A stretch of DNA of 64,000 nucleotides, from the NCBI GenBank assembly GCA_020354025.1, contig CP070638.1:124001-188000 (forward strand). Direction: 5' to 3'. Both the position numbers and the translations under genes were made by a program. Numbering within the stretch: the stretch's first letter is position 1; each line of letters begins with the position of its first letter. Under the pieces are notes generated by a model. It was not told the origin of the DNA, did not search any database, and saw only the letters and a program-made list of their open reading frames with translations. Below are positions 9,361 through 18,461 of the stretch, piece by piece. This DNA is from Fidelibacterota bacterium. Lineage in GTDB: Bacteria > Fidelibacterota > Marinisomatia > SCGC-AAA003-L08 > TS1B11.

Positions 9361-10320
9361 TTACTTTTTCCGGTTGAGCACCAGGTGTGCAAACTCCCGC
9401 AGTGGCTCGGCTCGTTTGCCCAGGGGCAGAATCTCGGCTATAGCCCCATCAACCGTCTGACGCACGGTCGTTTCCACTTCTTCCATGACTCCTGTAGCTA
9501 GGAGTATCTCCCGCAAGGCTGCCAGCCCATCCTCTAGGTTGCCCCTGGCCATTTCGATAGCCTGTCGCACCTGATCAGGAGCCCGTTCTAGGGCGGCAAT
9601 CATAAGATAGGTCTTTTTCTCGGCCAGCAGGTCGCTGCCTAGGCTTTTGCCCATGATATGGGCATCGGAAAAGATTTCAAGCAGGTCGTCCTGCACCTGG
9701 AACGCCCGTCCCAGGAGACTCCCGAAACGGCGCACTCCCTTGATCTGCTCCCGGGAGGCTGAGGCACAAATTGCTCCAAGCTCAGCAGCCAGTCCCATCA
9801 TATAGCCGGTCTTCAGGTCGATCATTTGCAGGCACTCATCTAGCGAAACCCAGGACTGGGCTTCGAACTCCTTGTCCAAAGCCTGTCCCTCACAGACCGC
9901 TAGGGCTCCCTTCACGAAGGCACTTGTGTGAGCATCCAAGTTGCCGGGAGATAGACGAAGCTCTGAAAGGGCGAGAATGAAGAGGGCATCCCCGGCCAGA
10001 ATCCCAATACTGTCGTCCCATTTAGTATGTACCGTCGCCTGACCATGTCGGGTATGGTCCTGATCCATAATATCGTCGTGCACCAGGGTAAAGTTGTGTA
10101 GAATTTCCACCGCTACGGCGGCGTGGAGGGCATCCGTTTCCCTGCCGCCGCAAGCCTGGTAGGTTAACAGCGTGAGTATTGGCCGCAGACGCTTGCCTTT
10201 ACCGGCCAGAGCGTAGTGCACCGGCTCAGCTAGCAGGCGTGGCCCACTGGGATAGACTTCATTCAACCGGTCATTGATCCGCTGGCGAAGAGCATCAAGG
10301 TAGCTGGGTGTAAGGGTCAC
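9361..10320 (-). CDS. Polyprenyl diphosphate synthase (trans type)
   Basis: Makes linear isoprenoid diphosphates from IPP and allylic diphosphates. GKGKRLRP, the first Asp-rich motif VHDDIMDQDHTRHG and the second QDDLLEIF are present; the second motif reads DDLLE where DDxxD is usual. GSDLLAEKKTYL resembles Bacteroidetes-type enzymes. I place the start at GTG 10320, whose GTGA overlaps the stop of the preceding mutase gene, giving 319 residues; a longer open frame upstream is only the shadow of that gene. Product chain length cannot be read from the sequence. Confidence 0.88.
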   Translation of the reverse strand: MTLTPSYLDALRQRINDRLNEVYPSGPRLLAEPVHYALAGKGKRLRPILTLLTYQACGGRETDALHAAVAVEILHNFTLVHDDIMDQDHTRHGQATVHTKWDDSIGILAGDALFILALSELRLSPGNLDAHTSAFVKGALAVCEGQALDKEFEAQSWVSLDECLQMIDLKTGYMMGLAAELGAICASASREQIKGVRRFGSLLGRAFQVQDDLLEIFSDAHIMGKSLGSDLLAEKKTYLMIAALERAPDQVRQAIEMARGNLEDGLAALREILLATGVMEEVETTVRQTVDGAIAEILPLGKRAEPLREFAHLVLNRKK

Positions 10321-11675
10321 TGGGTCAGCTCGATCTGTCCTAAATCCGTTAGCTTTGTGAGCACCAGTGACTTGATTTCCTCCAGACGCTGGGGTGTCCG
10401 GGCTTCGAAACGGCAAACGATGACTGGCTGAGTGTTGGAAGCGCGCACTAGTCCCCACCCGTCGCCGAACCTGATTCGAACGCCATCAATGTCAATACAA
10501 TCATAGTTGGCCTTGAAATACGTCTCCGCTGCCTGGGCGATTTTGAACTTCTCTTCGTCCGTGGGGCATTCTAGCCGCATTTCAGGTGTGCTGTGATAAG
10601 TGGGGATTTCGGCTGTCAGGGTCGATATTGGCTGGCTATGGCGGGAAACCAGCCTGGCCAGCCGTAGAGATGCGTAGATGGCATCGTCATAACCGAAGTA
10701 CTCGTCGCCGAAAAAGAGATGCCCGCTCATCTCGCCGGCGAATGCTACCTTCCGCTCCCGCATTTTCTCCTTGATCAAGCTGTGCCCGGTTTTCCACATG
10801 AGCGGGACGGCCCCCCGGCGGGCGATTTCCTCCTCCAAGGCCTGGGAGCATTTCACATCGAAGACAATAGCCTCACCGGGGCGGGCAACCTCCTCCAGAA
10901 ACAGCGCAATCAGGATATCGGCAAAGATGATATTCCCCTGCTCGTCCACCACACCGATACGATCGGCATCGCCGTCGTAGGCTACACCGAAATCATAGGT
11001 GCCCAGCTTTACAGTGGCTATCAAGTCCTCAAGGTTCTCCACCTCGGTGGGGTCCGGGTGATGATTAGGGAAGTTGCCGTCCACCGCGCAGTACAGCTCC
11101 GTGATCTCCACCCCCAGCCGTTTGAAAAGCTCGGGCGCCGCTAGAGCAGCAGCTGCATTACCGCAGTCCATAGCTATTTTCAGGGGACGGTCCAGCTTGA
11201 TTTTCTCTGCTAACAGGTCTTTATATGGGGTCAGAAGATCCTCCTTGCGTATGTCTCCCTCACCGGACTCAAAGTCCGACTCCTCGATAATCGTCCGTAG
11301 CATCTGGATCTGTTCGCCATAGACGGCCGCTTTCTTATATGACATTTTGAAGCCGTTGAATTCCGGTGGATTGTGACTGCCTGTGATCTGCACCGCCCCA
11401 TCCACCTTCAGATGGTACATGCTGAAATAATTGGTGGGAGTGGGTACTATCCCGATATCCACTACATGGGCGCCGGTTTCCAGGAGTCCCTGGGCGAACC
11501 ACTCCTTTAGGTTCGGTGTAGTAAGGCGTACATCGCCGCTGAGCGCCACAGTCGTTCCACCTTCTCGATGAACGAAGGTCCCAAAAGCCCGCCCGAGGTT
11601 CTCAACAACCGACCGCGGGAAGTCCCGTTCCACCTCTCCGCGAATATCGTACTTGCGAAAGATATACTCATGCAT
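10317..11675 (-). CDS. Phosphomannomutase/phosphoglucomutase
   Basis: An alpha-D-phosphohexomutase moving phosphate between C1 and C6 of glucose or mannose. The N-terminal FRKYDIRG, the phosphoserine loop TGSHNPPEFNG, the magnesium loop DGDADR, the sugar-specificity motif GEMSGHLFF and the C-terminal RASNTQP phosphate site are all visible. Length 452 fits the AlgC-like class. AGGAG precedes the ATG at 11675 with good spacing. It lies nine bases after anmK and overlaps the polyprenyl synthase start. Whether mannose or glucose is the main substrate is not decidable here. Confidence 0.92.
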   Translation of the reverse strand: MHEYIFRKYDIRGEVERDFPRSVVENLGRAFGTFVHREGGTTVALSGDVRLTTPNLKEWFAQGLLETGAHVVDIGIVPTPTNYFSMYHLKVDGAVQITGSHNPPEFNGFKMSYKKAAVYGEQIQMLRTIIEESDFESGEGDIRKEDLLTPYKDLLAEKIKLDRPLKIAMDCGNAAAALAAPELFKRLGVEITELYCAVDGNFPNHHPDPTEVENLEDLIATVKLGTYDFGVAYDGDADRIGVVDEQGNIIFADILIALFLEEVARPGEAIVFDVKCSQALEEEIARRGAVPLMWKTGHSLIKEKMRERKVAFAGEMSGHLFFGDEYFGYDDAIYASLRLARLVSRHSQPISTLTAEIPTYHSTPEMRLECPTDEEKFKIAQAAETYFKANYDCIDIDGVRIRFGDGWGLVRASNTQPVIVCRFEARTPQRLEEIKSLVLTKLTDLGQIELTQ

Positions 11676-11684
11676 ATTGGTCTC

Positions 11685-12758
11685 CTATCCCGCTGTGATT
11701 TGACCAAGGACCACCAGCTCCCGGGCACCGGTAACACCCGGCATATTACTTGGTATTCCCTGGACGTGAGCAGCCGCCAGGACCGCGACTAGCAGCGCCT
11801 CCTTCGTATCCGGATCGATACCCTGTGCTTGGGAAGTGGTCACCTCCCAGCCAGGAAGTTCCGCTTCCAGGTCGGCCATGAGCAGCGGGTGGTGCACACC
11901 GCCACCACTGGCGATCAGGATTTCTATCTTATCATGAAAGTTAACAAAACGACGGATGCTGTCAGCAACCGACATGGCGGTGAAACGTACCAGGCTCCTC
12001 AGCAGGTCAGTCGGTGGAATTATGTATTTCTCTACCAGCTTCCTCACCAGCTCGCCACCGAACTCGTCCCGGCCCGTCGACTTGGGTGGACGGCTGCGAA
12101 CATAAGGGTGCGCCATGAGCTCTGATAGGATTTCGTCGCTGATTTCACCTCCAGCGCTGTAGCGGCCGTCCAGATCAGACGGGCTCTCAAACAACAGTCG
12201 GGCTGCCTCATCGATAAGACCCATCCCCGGGCCCGTATCGAAACCCACTACCTCTGTCTGGTTCATACCAGGAGCAACCGCGGAAATATTCGCAACTCCA
12301 CCCAGGTTAAGGATGATAGTAGGAGCAGGCCTCGACCGGCAGATGAGCCAATCCAGGAAGGGCATAAGTGGGGCACCGTTTCCTCCTGCCGCTATATCGG
12401 AATCGCGGAAGCTGGAGACCACTGGTGTCTTCAAGGTCCGGCTTAGATATACCGGGGTACCTATCTGCAGTGTGTAGTAGCCATCACGGTGGGCTACGGT
12501 CTGCCCGTGGCAGCCCGCCAGATCAATCGGGCGACAATTTAGGAAATCCCTGGCAACCCGGGCGTATACTTTCCCTAGGCGGAAATGCAAATCGCCTATT
12601 TCATCGGCAGTAGCGGTGAGAGCTCGAGTGATGGCCTCTTTTTCCTCCTCTGTAAAGGGAACGGTCACGAAATCGTGGATTTGAAACTTGATTTGGCCGT
12701 CTGAGAGACTGATGTTTGCTAGGCAGGCATCCACTCCGTCCATGGATGTCCCAGACAT
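11685..12758 (-). CDS. anmK: Anhydro-N-acetylmuramic acid kinase
   Basis: Phosphorylates 1,6-anhydro-MurNAc to MurNAc-6-P, the substrate of MurQ, in peptidoglycan recycling. MSGTSMDGVDA, GCHGQTVAH and NLGGVANIS are family hallmarks. From ATG 12758 it is 357 residues, but relatives carry about eight residues before MSGTS, and the matching residues (TVLGL) are encoded just upstream with no ATG, GTG or TTG available. The upstream frame is open back to the murQ TGA at 12803-12801. A TAGGAG site lies about 26 bases before the ATG. The gene is real; the true N-terminus is uncertain. Confidence 0.9.
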   Translation of the reverse strand: MSGTSMDGVDACLANISLSDGQIKFQIHDFVTVPFTEEEKEAITRALTATADEIGDLHFRLGKVYARVARDFLNCRPIDLAGCHGQTVAHRDGYYTLQIGTPVYLSRTLKTPVVSSFRDSDIAAGGNGAPLMPFLDWLICRSRPAPTIILNLGGVANISAVAPGMNQTEVVGFDTGPGMGLIDEAARLLFESPSDLDGRYSAGGEISDEILSELMAHPYVRSRPPKSTGRDEFGGELVRKLVEKYIIPPTDLLRSLVRFTAMSVADSIRRFVNFHDKIEILIASGGGVHHPLLMADLEAELPGWEVTTSQAQGIDPDTKEALLVAVLAAAHVQGIPSNMPGVTGARELVVLGQITAG

Positions 12759-12800
12759 AAGTCCCAGAACCGTCCTGGTTTGTTCTTCTCCTACCAGGGC

Positions 12801-13769
12801 TCAGTCCTCGCTCTCCAGTACCCGGCGTAGTGAGCCGTCATGATCCCCGAGCCTGCGCCGGGACTCCTCTGCCGACCATCCCCGCTGTGCCATAACCAGG
12901 GCTGTTTTCACTTCCCCATCGGCCTGCTTGAGTAGGTCAAAGGCGTCCTCATAAGTGAGCCGGGCTACTTCGGATATGATGCGCGCACCACGGTCCCACA
13001 ACTTGGTGTTAAGAGCCTTCAGGTCCACCATGAGGTTACCGTATGTCTTGTTGATCTGCACCATGGTGGTGGTAGTGATCATATTAAGTATCAGTTTGGT
13101 GGCAGTGCCTGCTTTCATGCGCGTTGAGCCGGTTACGACTTCAGGTCCAACTACCACGGGGATAATGATATCAGCATGCCCATGGACGATATCTTCGCTC
13201 GTACATACCAGGAAACCAGTGGTGGCTCCTACTTTCCGGGCATAAGCTAGTGCACCAAGCACAAAGGGTGTGGTGGCACCGGTGGCTATGCCTAGGACAC
13301 AGTCCCTGGATGAGAGCTCCAGTTCGTTCAAGCTATCCGCACCTTTCTCTGGAAAATCTTCCGCCCCCTCGATGGAACGGGTTAGGGCTGGTGCGCCTCC
13401 GGCAATAACTCCCCTGACCAGATCTGGTGGCACGGAGAAGGTGGGCGGACACTCGGAGGCATCCAGCACACCCAGCCGGCCGCTGGTTCCGGCGCCTATA
13501 TAGATCAGCCGCCCCCCTGATCTGAAACTTGCCGCTACGTGCTCAACGAACTCTGCGATCTTGGGTAATATCTTCCTAACTGCACCCGGAACAGCACTGT
13601 CCTCGTCGTTGATCAGCTCCAGAACCTCCATGACCGACATGCGGTCAAGTTCTTCGGAGCGGGGATTGCGGTGCTCGGTGATTAGGTGGCCACGGCGATT
13701 GGTGCCTTCTATGGAACTTGCCTGCACTTCAGCTTGCTTTTTTATCCTGGCTGGTCTATTATATGACAC
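12801..13769 (-). CDS. murQ: N-acetylmuramic acid 6-phosphate etherase
   Basis: Cleaves the lactyl ether of MurNAc-6-P to give GlcNAc-6-P and D-lactate, the step after AnmK. The SIS domain shows IYIGAGTSGRLGVLDASECPPTF, the near-invariant MurQ signature, and the end has the typical helical tail. From GTG 13769 it has 322 residues; family similarity begins around LITEHRNP (residue 30), and GTG 13727 is an alternative start. TATAAT at 13764-13759, read on the minus strand, falls inside the first codons of the long form, which favours the later start. First gene of the recycling cluster. Confidence 0.92.
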   Translation of the reverse strand: MSYNRPARIKKQAEVQASSIEGTNRRGHLITEHRNPRSEELDRMSVMEVLELINDEDSAVPGAVRKILPKIAEFVEHVAASFRSGGRLIYIGAGTSGRLGVLDASECPPTFSVPPDLVRGVIAGGAPALTRSIEGAEDFPEKGADSLNELELSSRDCVLGIATGATTPFVLGALAYARKVGATTGFLVCTSEDIVHGHADIIIPVVVGPEVVTGSTRMKAGTATKLILNMITTTTMVQINKTYGNLMVDLKALNTKLWDRGARIISEVARLTYEDAFDLLKQADGEVKTALVMAQRGWSAEESRRRLGDHDGSLRRVLESED

Positions 13770-13948
13770 TAATGGTTAATCACCCGCTGAGATCAAATTT
13801 AAACACGCGATCCGTGCGTCTCTGAGGAATATGTCGACCGCTTCCCTCCCTTTAAGCCAATGTCTTGGTCTCGTTCCGCTTATGATTGGATGCGCTCACA
13901 CGGCACTCCGGTTAATCGGACTAGCGCCCAGACCGAGCCTGCACGATC

Positions 13949-15244
13949 ATGCTTGAGCTGACCCTGGCTTTTATTGGACTGGCCTTATCTGCCTTTTTCT
14001 CAGGCTCCGAGCTTGCGTTCATTTCTGCTAATCCGCTACAGATGGAGGTGTGGTCCAAGCAGGAGCGCCGGGGAGCCGCCCGAGCGATCCGACTGATGGG
14101 CAACCCGGGTAGCTTCCTGGTCAGTGTCCTGGTAGGTACCACCCTATCCAATGTCGTTGCCACTAGCTTTGCTACTGTCTTCCTGGTGCGGCTCGGGTGG
14201 CATCCCATCGTAGTCCTGGTAGTAATAACCTCCACAATCCTCCTGTTCGGCGAGGTATTGCCCAAGACGCTGTCCGGGGAACGTCCCAACCACTTCCTCC
14301 GGGTCGTAGCTCCCCTCCAGCGCCCTTGGATACTGTTGTTTGCTCCTGTTGCTGTTCCACTGCGAAAAATCAGTGGTCATTTCGATCCTGGTGAACATGC
14401 AGCGCCAGGTGTTAGAACCAGGCGTACCCGACCTCGGCGTAGTGTCTCCAGTAAATCCCTCGGGCAGCCCCAGGAAACCACCCTGGAACGTGAGGATCTC
14501 AAGCTGCTGTTCGCCAGTCAGAAGGATACGCGGGTGTTGTTAGAAAGCGAGAAAGAGCTTATTACACATGTCTTTGACCTGGGTGAAACCCCGGTCTCAA
14601 AGGCTATGACCCCCCGAACCGATATCTGTGCTGTGTCGGAAGCCGATGAATTGGATAAAGTGAAGCACACTTTCATTGAGTCGGGATATTCCAAGCTGCC
14701 GGTATACCGCGACAATCTGGATAATATCATTGGCGTGGTGTACCTGTACGACATCTTCAAGGCTCCCAGTGACCTGGCCTCAATAATCCTCCCCGTTATC
14801 ATAATCCCCGACTCCAATACTACGATGGATGTGCTTAAGCAGCTCCAGCGAGCCCGGCATCCGATTGCCATCGTTCTCGATGAGTACGGCGGAACAGCAG
14901 GCCTTGTTACACCCGAAGACCTATTCGAAGGGCTATTCGGGGATTTTGAGGATGAATTTGATTCCCAGGTCTCTGAGGCGGCGCAGCTGCCCGACGGCTC
15001 AGTACTGGTTGATGGCAAAACAAAGGTGGAGGAACTCAACCGGCAGTTTCGGTTGAATATCCCTGAGGGAGAGTATGAGACCATTGCCGGTTACCTTACT
15101 GCTGCCCTCGACCGTATTCCCTATAAGGGTGAACGGATATATCTTCCCTTCGGACAAGTGGTTATCAGGAAAGCCACCCCCCAACTAATCGAAAAGGTGC
15201 AAATCTACCCGGGAGCCAGCAGCAAATCAGCCAGCGGTGGCTAG
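13949..15244 (+). CDS. CNNM/CorC (HlyC)-type transporter-associated protein
   Basis: An inner-membrane protein with an N-terminal CNNM domain (about residues 1-150, three to four membrane segments with FFSGSELAF), a CBS pair (about 205-325, including MTPRTDICAV and IAIVLDEYGGTAGLV) and a C-terminal CorC/HlyC domain after residue 345. The family is tied to magnesium or cobalt efflux and is often misnamed hemolysin. ATG 13949 gives 431 residues, the normal size. It diverges from murQ, and its 3' end overlaps the convergent antiporter gene by 18 bases. No strong ribosome binding site is seen. Confidence 0.9.
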   Translation: MLELTLAFIGLALSAFFSGSELAFISANPLQMEVWSKQERRGAARAIRLMGNPGSFLVSVLVGTTLSNVVATSFATVFLVRLGWHPIVVLVVITSTILLFGEVLPKTLSGERPNHFLRVVAPLQRPWILLFAPVAVPLRKISGHFDPGEHAAPGVRTRRTRPRRSVSSKSLGQPQETTLEREDLKLLFASQKDTRVLLESEKELITHVFDLGETPVSKAMTPRTDICAVSEADELDKVKHTFIESGYSKLPVYRDNLDNIIGVVYLYDIFKAPSDLASIILPVIIIPDSNTTMDVLKQLQRARHPIAIVLDEYGGTAGLVTPEDLFEGLFGDFEDEFDSQVSEAAQLPDGSVLVDGKTKVEELNRQFRLNIPEGEYETIAGYLTAALDRIPYKGERIYLPFGQVVIRKATPQLIEKVQIYPGASSKSASGG

Positions 15245-17149
15245 CTCCTTCTCAGGATCACGCCCCACCCGCCAGATTACCAGGACCAATACTATCGACG
15301 ACAACAGATTGCTGAGATAGGGATTCATGCCGAACCCGGCGGGGATGTATCCCAGGACCAGGGTTACGCCACCCACCAGCAGGCCGTAGGGCAGCTGTGT
15401 ACGGACGTGATCAATATGGTCTGCGCCGGAGGCGATGGATGACATGACGGTTGTATCGGAAATAGGTGAGCAATGATCGCCGAATATGGCCCCCGATAGT
15501 ATCGCCCCGATACTTCCCAGAAAAATAGCCTGCCCGGTGGCTGCGGGTATACCGCCGTCATGGGGCAGGATATAGGCCAGGGGGATAACCAGCGGGACTA
15601 GGATAGCCATGGTGCCCCACGACGTCCCGGTGGAAAAACTGGTCAGGGCGGCGATAACAAAGGTAATAGCCGGCAGCAAACGGGGATTCAGGATATCTTC
15701 GGTAACGTGGAATATATAATCGGCAGTGTGGAGATCGCTGGTCACGTGCTGAAGCGAGCGGGCCAGTGTAAGGATGATAATTCCGACAATCATGGCTTTA
15801 AAGCCCACCAGAAAGGCATCTACCGTAGAACCTACCGACAGGATCTTTCCGCCAACCGCGAGAGCGGCGGCCATCATCGTTCCCCCAAAGGCAGCCCAGA
15901 TGAGTACCTTGAAAGAATTCGCTGCCCCGATAATCTCCCTCAGGGAATAGCCATCCACCTCTCCCGGCAGGGATACTGCGGCTAAATTGGCCTTGCCATT
16001 CAAGTATAGTCCCACGACCAGAACCAGGATCATGGTCAGAATGGGCATTATGGCCGTGTACCAATGGCTTTTAATGCCCTCAGGGGGCATGAGGTTCGCT
16101 AGCTCCCTATCCAGCAGCGGTGTGGCGCCATCGCGCAGGACCTTCCCTTCAGTGAGTGTCCGCCGCTCGGCCCGGTACATAGGCCCAAAATCACGACCCA
16201 TGCCGGCGAGTAGAGCAACCATCAACAAGGCCATCAGCGAGTAGAAACCGTAAGGGATGGAATCAATAAAGGTCACATAAGCGTTGCCCTGGAGTCCCAT
16301 AACCTGAAAACTGCTGATTAAAAGGCCGAGCTCAAAGCCGATCCAGGTGGAGGCGGGTATGATGCTGGCAATAGGAGCGGCGGTGGAATCCACCAGGTAG
16401 GAGAGCTTCTCCCGGCTGATCTTCAGCTTGTCTGTAAAGGGCCGCATAGTGTTGCCCACCAGCAGGGTATTGGAATAATCGTCAAAAAAGATAAGCATTC
16501 CCATCAGCCAGGTTGCCAGCTGCCCTTTCCGGCGGTTCCGGGCGTGACGGGCCAATGCCTGAACGATGCCGTGAGTGCCGCCGCTGCGGGAAATGACTCC
16601 TACCATCCCTCCCAGGGTCATTGTAAATAGGACGATACTCATGTGATCGGGATCGGTGAGGGCTCGGATGAGATAGGTGTCTACCGTTCGCAAAAAGGCA
16701 ATGAAGGGATTATAGCCGCCCAGTGTGAAAACGGCGCCCAGCCAGATGCCGCAAAAGAGGGACAGCAACACCTGCTTTGTGAGGAGGGCCAAAGCGATGG
16801 CCATCAGGGGAGGGAGGATGCTGATCACACCCGGAAGGGAATAAATTCGGGCAATCCCAATGCCGGTGGGAGTGATGACCTCCAGCTGGCAGGCGCCCAG
16901 AACCGGGACCTCAACGTCGCGGATCCGGACCTGCCCATCGTCACGCTCTACCTGTCCGTGAGCCAGCGGGTCCCCGTTAAGGCGTACCTGTATCGAGTCG
17001 GACACCGAGTCCATTACGGTAACACTGAAGGGTACGCCTTTAAGAACAATATGGGGGGCCTGAACGGTGAGATCCTGATCCGGTGTATTGCCGGCAAATA
17101 GAATTCCTGCCCAGAAGGTCAGGATTACAGTGAGCCTGCCTGGCTTCAT
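15227..17149 (-). CDS. NhaC-family Na+/H+ antiporter with extracytoplasmic N-terminal domain
   Basis: An NhaC-family secondary transporter; blocks such as FFDDYSNTLLVGNTMRP, the STAAPIASIIPASTWIG segment and FGDHCSPISDTTVMSS mark the ion-path region. At least ten hydrophobic segments follow residue 105. The first 100 residues look like a signal sequence followed by a beta-rich Ig-like domain, which ordinary NhaC proteins lack. ATG 17149 is preferred over TTG 17161 (four extra residues). The transported ion or amino acid is not determined by sequence; several NhaC-like proteins carry other substrates. Confidence 0.85.
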   Translation of the reverse strand: MKPGRLTVILTFWAGILFAGNTPDQDLTVQAPHIVLKGVPFSVTVMDSVSDSIQVRLNGDPLAHGQVERDDGQVRIRDVEVPVLGACQLEVITPTGIGIARIYSLPGVISILPPLMAIALALLTKQVLLSLFCGIWLGAVFTLGGYNPFIAFLRTVDTYLIRALTDPDHMSIVLFTMTLGGMVGVISRSGGTHGIVQALARHARNRRKGQLATWLMGMLIFFDDYSNTLLVGNTMRPFTDKLKISREKLSYLVDSTAAPIASIIPASTWIGFELGLLISSFQVMGLQGNAYVTFIDSIPYGFYSLMALLMVALLAGMGRDFGPMYRAERRTLTEGKVLRDGATPLLDRELANLMPPEGIKSHWYTAIMPILTMILVLVVGLYLNGKANLAAVSLPGEVDGYSLREIIGAANSFKVLIWAAFGGTMMAAALAVGGKILSVGSTVDAFLVGFKAMIVGIIILTLARSLQHVTSDLHTADYIFHVTEDILNPRLLPAITFVIAALTSFSTGTSWGTMAILVPLVIPLAYILPHDGGIPAATGQAIFLGSIGAILSGAIFGDHCSPISDTTVMSSIASGADHIDHVRTQLPYGLLVGGVTLVLGYIPAGFGMNPYLSNLLSSIVLVLVIWRVGRDPEKELATAG

Positions 17150-17268
17150 AATAGGAAGCAATTTATTAGGATCAGAGTATAAATACCAAGTACCTCGAAC
17201 AGGCAGACCGGGGTGGTGCTGATATTTTGATTGGAATTGATAAATGAGGGTGAAGATTGGGCCTTATT

Positions 17269-18381
17269 ATGCGTAGCTTTCAGTATATGCTCAAACTCCT
17301 GGATCGGTATATACTATCGCGCTTTCTGGGTATCCTCCTTGGTGCCATAGTGGCTTTTGTCATCATCTTCCTGGTAGTGGACGTTGTGGAGAATCTTGAT
17401 AAGTTCATTGACGCCAAGATGCCCCGCCGTGCGGTGGTTGTCTATTATCTGTACACCTTGCCCTGGTTCGCGAGTATCGCGCTGCCGATGGCCACCCTCC
17501 TGGCCACCTTTTTTTCCATGGGGCTGCTGAATAAGCGGAATGAGATCACCGCTATGAAGGCTTCGGGTTTCAGTGTCCGCCGGATTGGTGCCTCCCTACT
17601 AATCACCGGCTTACTCATTAGTATCGTTTCATTCTTTTTCGATGACCTGGTTGTCTCGGGTAGTATGCGCCGTAAGGCCGACGTTCAAAGCCAGTACTTG
17701 GAGCGGGAGTATCGCCGTAAACATAAAATCAAGAAGAAGGATATCTTCCTGCAGCAATCGCCTACTGAACATATTGCTATCGACTACTTTGACTATCGCA
17801 ACCAGCAAGCCCGCGGTGTTTATATCCAACGCTACGAGCAGGGCCGCCTGGTAAAGCGGATAGATTTGCGCTACCTGACGTGGGATGAGGAAGTTCAGTA
17901 CTGGCGCGGAGCCGATTATCGGGCTCGGATTTTCGATAGCGCAACCGACACCGTTATAGTGACTGCCCTGGGTGCGGATACCCTCCTGTCTCTGGAGATA
18001 AGACCAGTGGACCTGATGAAGATGTCAGTAACACCGGAAGAAATGCGTTTTGGCGAGCTCCGTGACTTTGTAGCCCAGCTCATCCGTAACGGGATAGATC
18101 CAACACGCTGGGAGGTAAATATGCACTTCAAGGTGGCCTTTTCCGTGACTAGCTTAGTAATGGTTTTATTTGGCTTACCACTCAGTATGGGTCGTCCGCA
18201 GTCCAGCTTGGCGTTCGGGGCCGGTATGAGTATTTTCGTGATCTTCGGGTATTATGCGGCGATAAAACTAGGCCAGTCTCTGGGAATAAAAGGCGTGCTG
18301 GATCCATTCTCTTCGGTGTGGCTGCCTAATGTCTTATTTCTGACGCTGGGATTTTTTCTATTGTGGCGGCAGCGTAGCTAG
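17269..18381 (+). CDS. LptF/LptG family LPS export permease
   Basis: A YjgP/YjgQ-type inner-membrane permease of the Lpt ABC system, which extracts LPS and passes it to the periplasmic bridge. There are three N-terminal membrane segments (about residues 15-40, 58-85 and 100-125), a periplasmic beta domain from about 130 to 270, and three C-terminal segments. ATG 17269 is chosen; TTG 17257 and ATG 17287 are in frame. GAGGGTGAAG lies upstream. Sequence alone does not separate LptF from LptG. It stands alone, divergent from the antiporter gene and convergent with the barrel gene. Confidence 0.85.
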   Translation: MRSFQYMLKLLDRYILSRFLGILLGAIVAFVIIFLVVDVVENLDKFIDAKMPRRAVVVYYLYTLPWFASIALPMATLLATFFSMGLLNKRNEITAMKASGFSVRRIGASLLITGLLISIVSFFFDDLVVSGSMRRKADVQSQYLEREYRRKHKIKKKDIFLQQSPTEHIAIDYFDYRNQQARGVYIQRYEQGRLVKRIDLRYLTWDEEVQYWRGADYRARIFDSATDTVIVTALGADTLLSLEIRPVDLMKMSVTPEEMRFGELRDFVAQLIRNGIDPTRWEVNMHFKVAFSVTSLVMVLFGLPLSMGRPQSSLAFGAGMSIFVIFGYYAAIKLGQSLGIKGVLDPFSSVWLPNVLFLTLGFFLLWRQRS

Positions 18382-18432
18382 GGTCAAGACAATTCGTTAT
18401 TAGTTATTGGTGACTAGCGGCTAAAAGATAAT

Positions 18433-18461
18433 GGTTGACTGCTGACCACTGACAGCCAACC
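18433..18461. terminator. Imperfect inverted repeat between convergent genes
   Basis: GGTTGaCTG and CAGcCAACC form a nine-base stem with one mismatch around an 11-base loop, directly against the stop of the minus-strand barrel gene and 52 bases after the lptF/G stop. There is no T-run on either side, so its role as a bidirectional terminator is only a guess from position. Confidence 0.3.
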
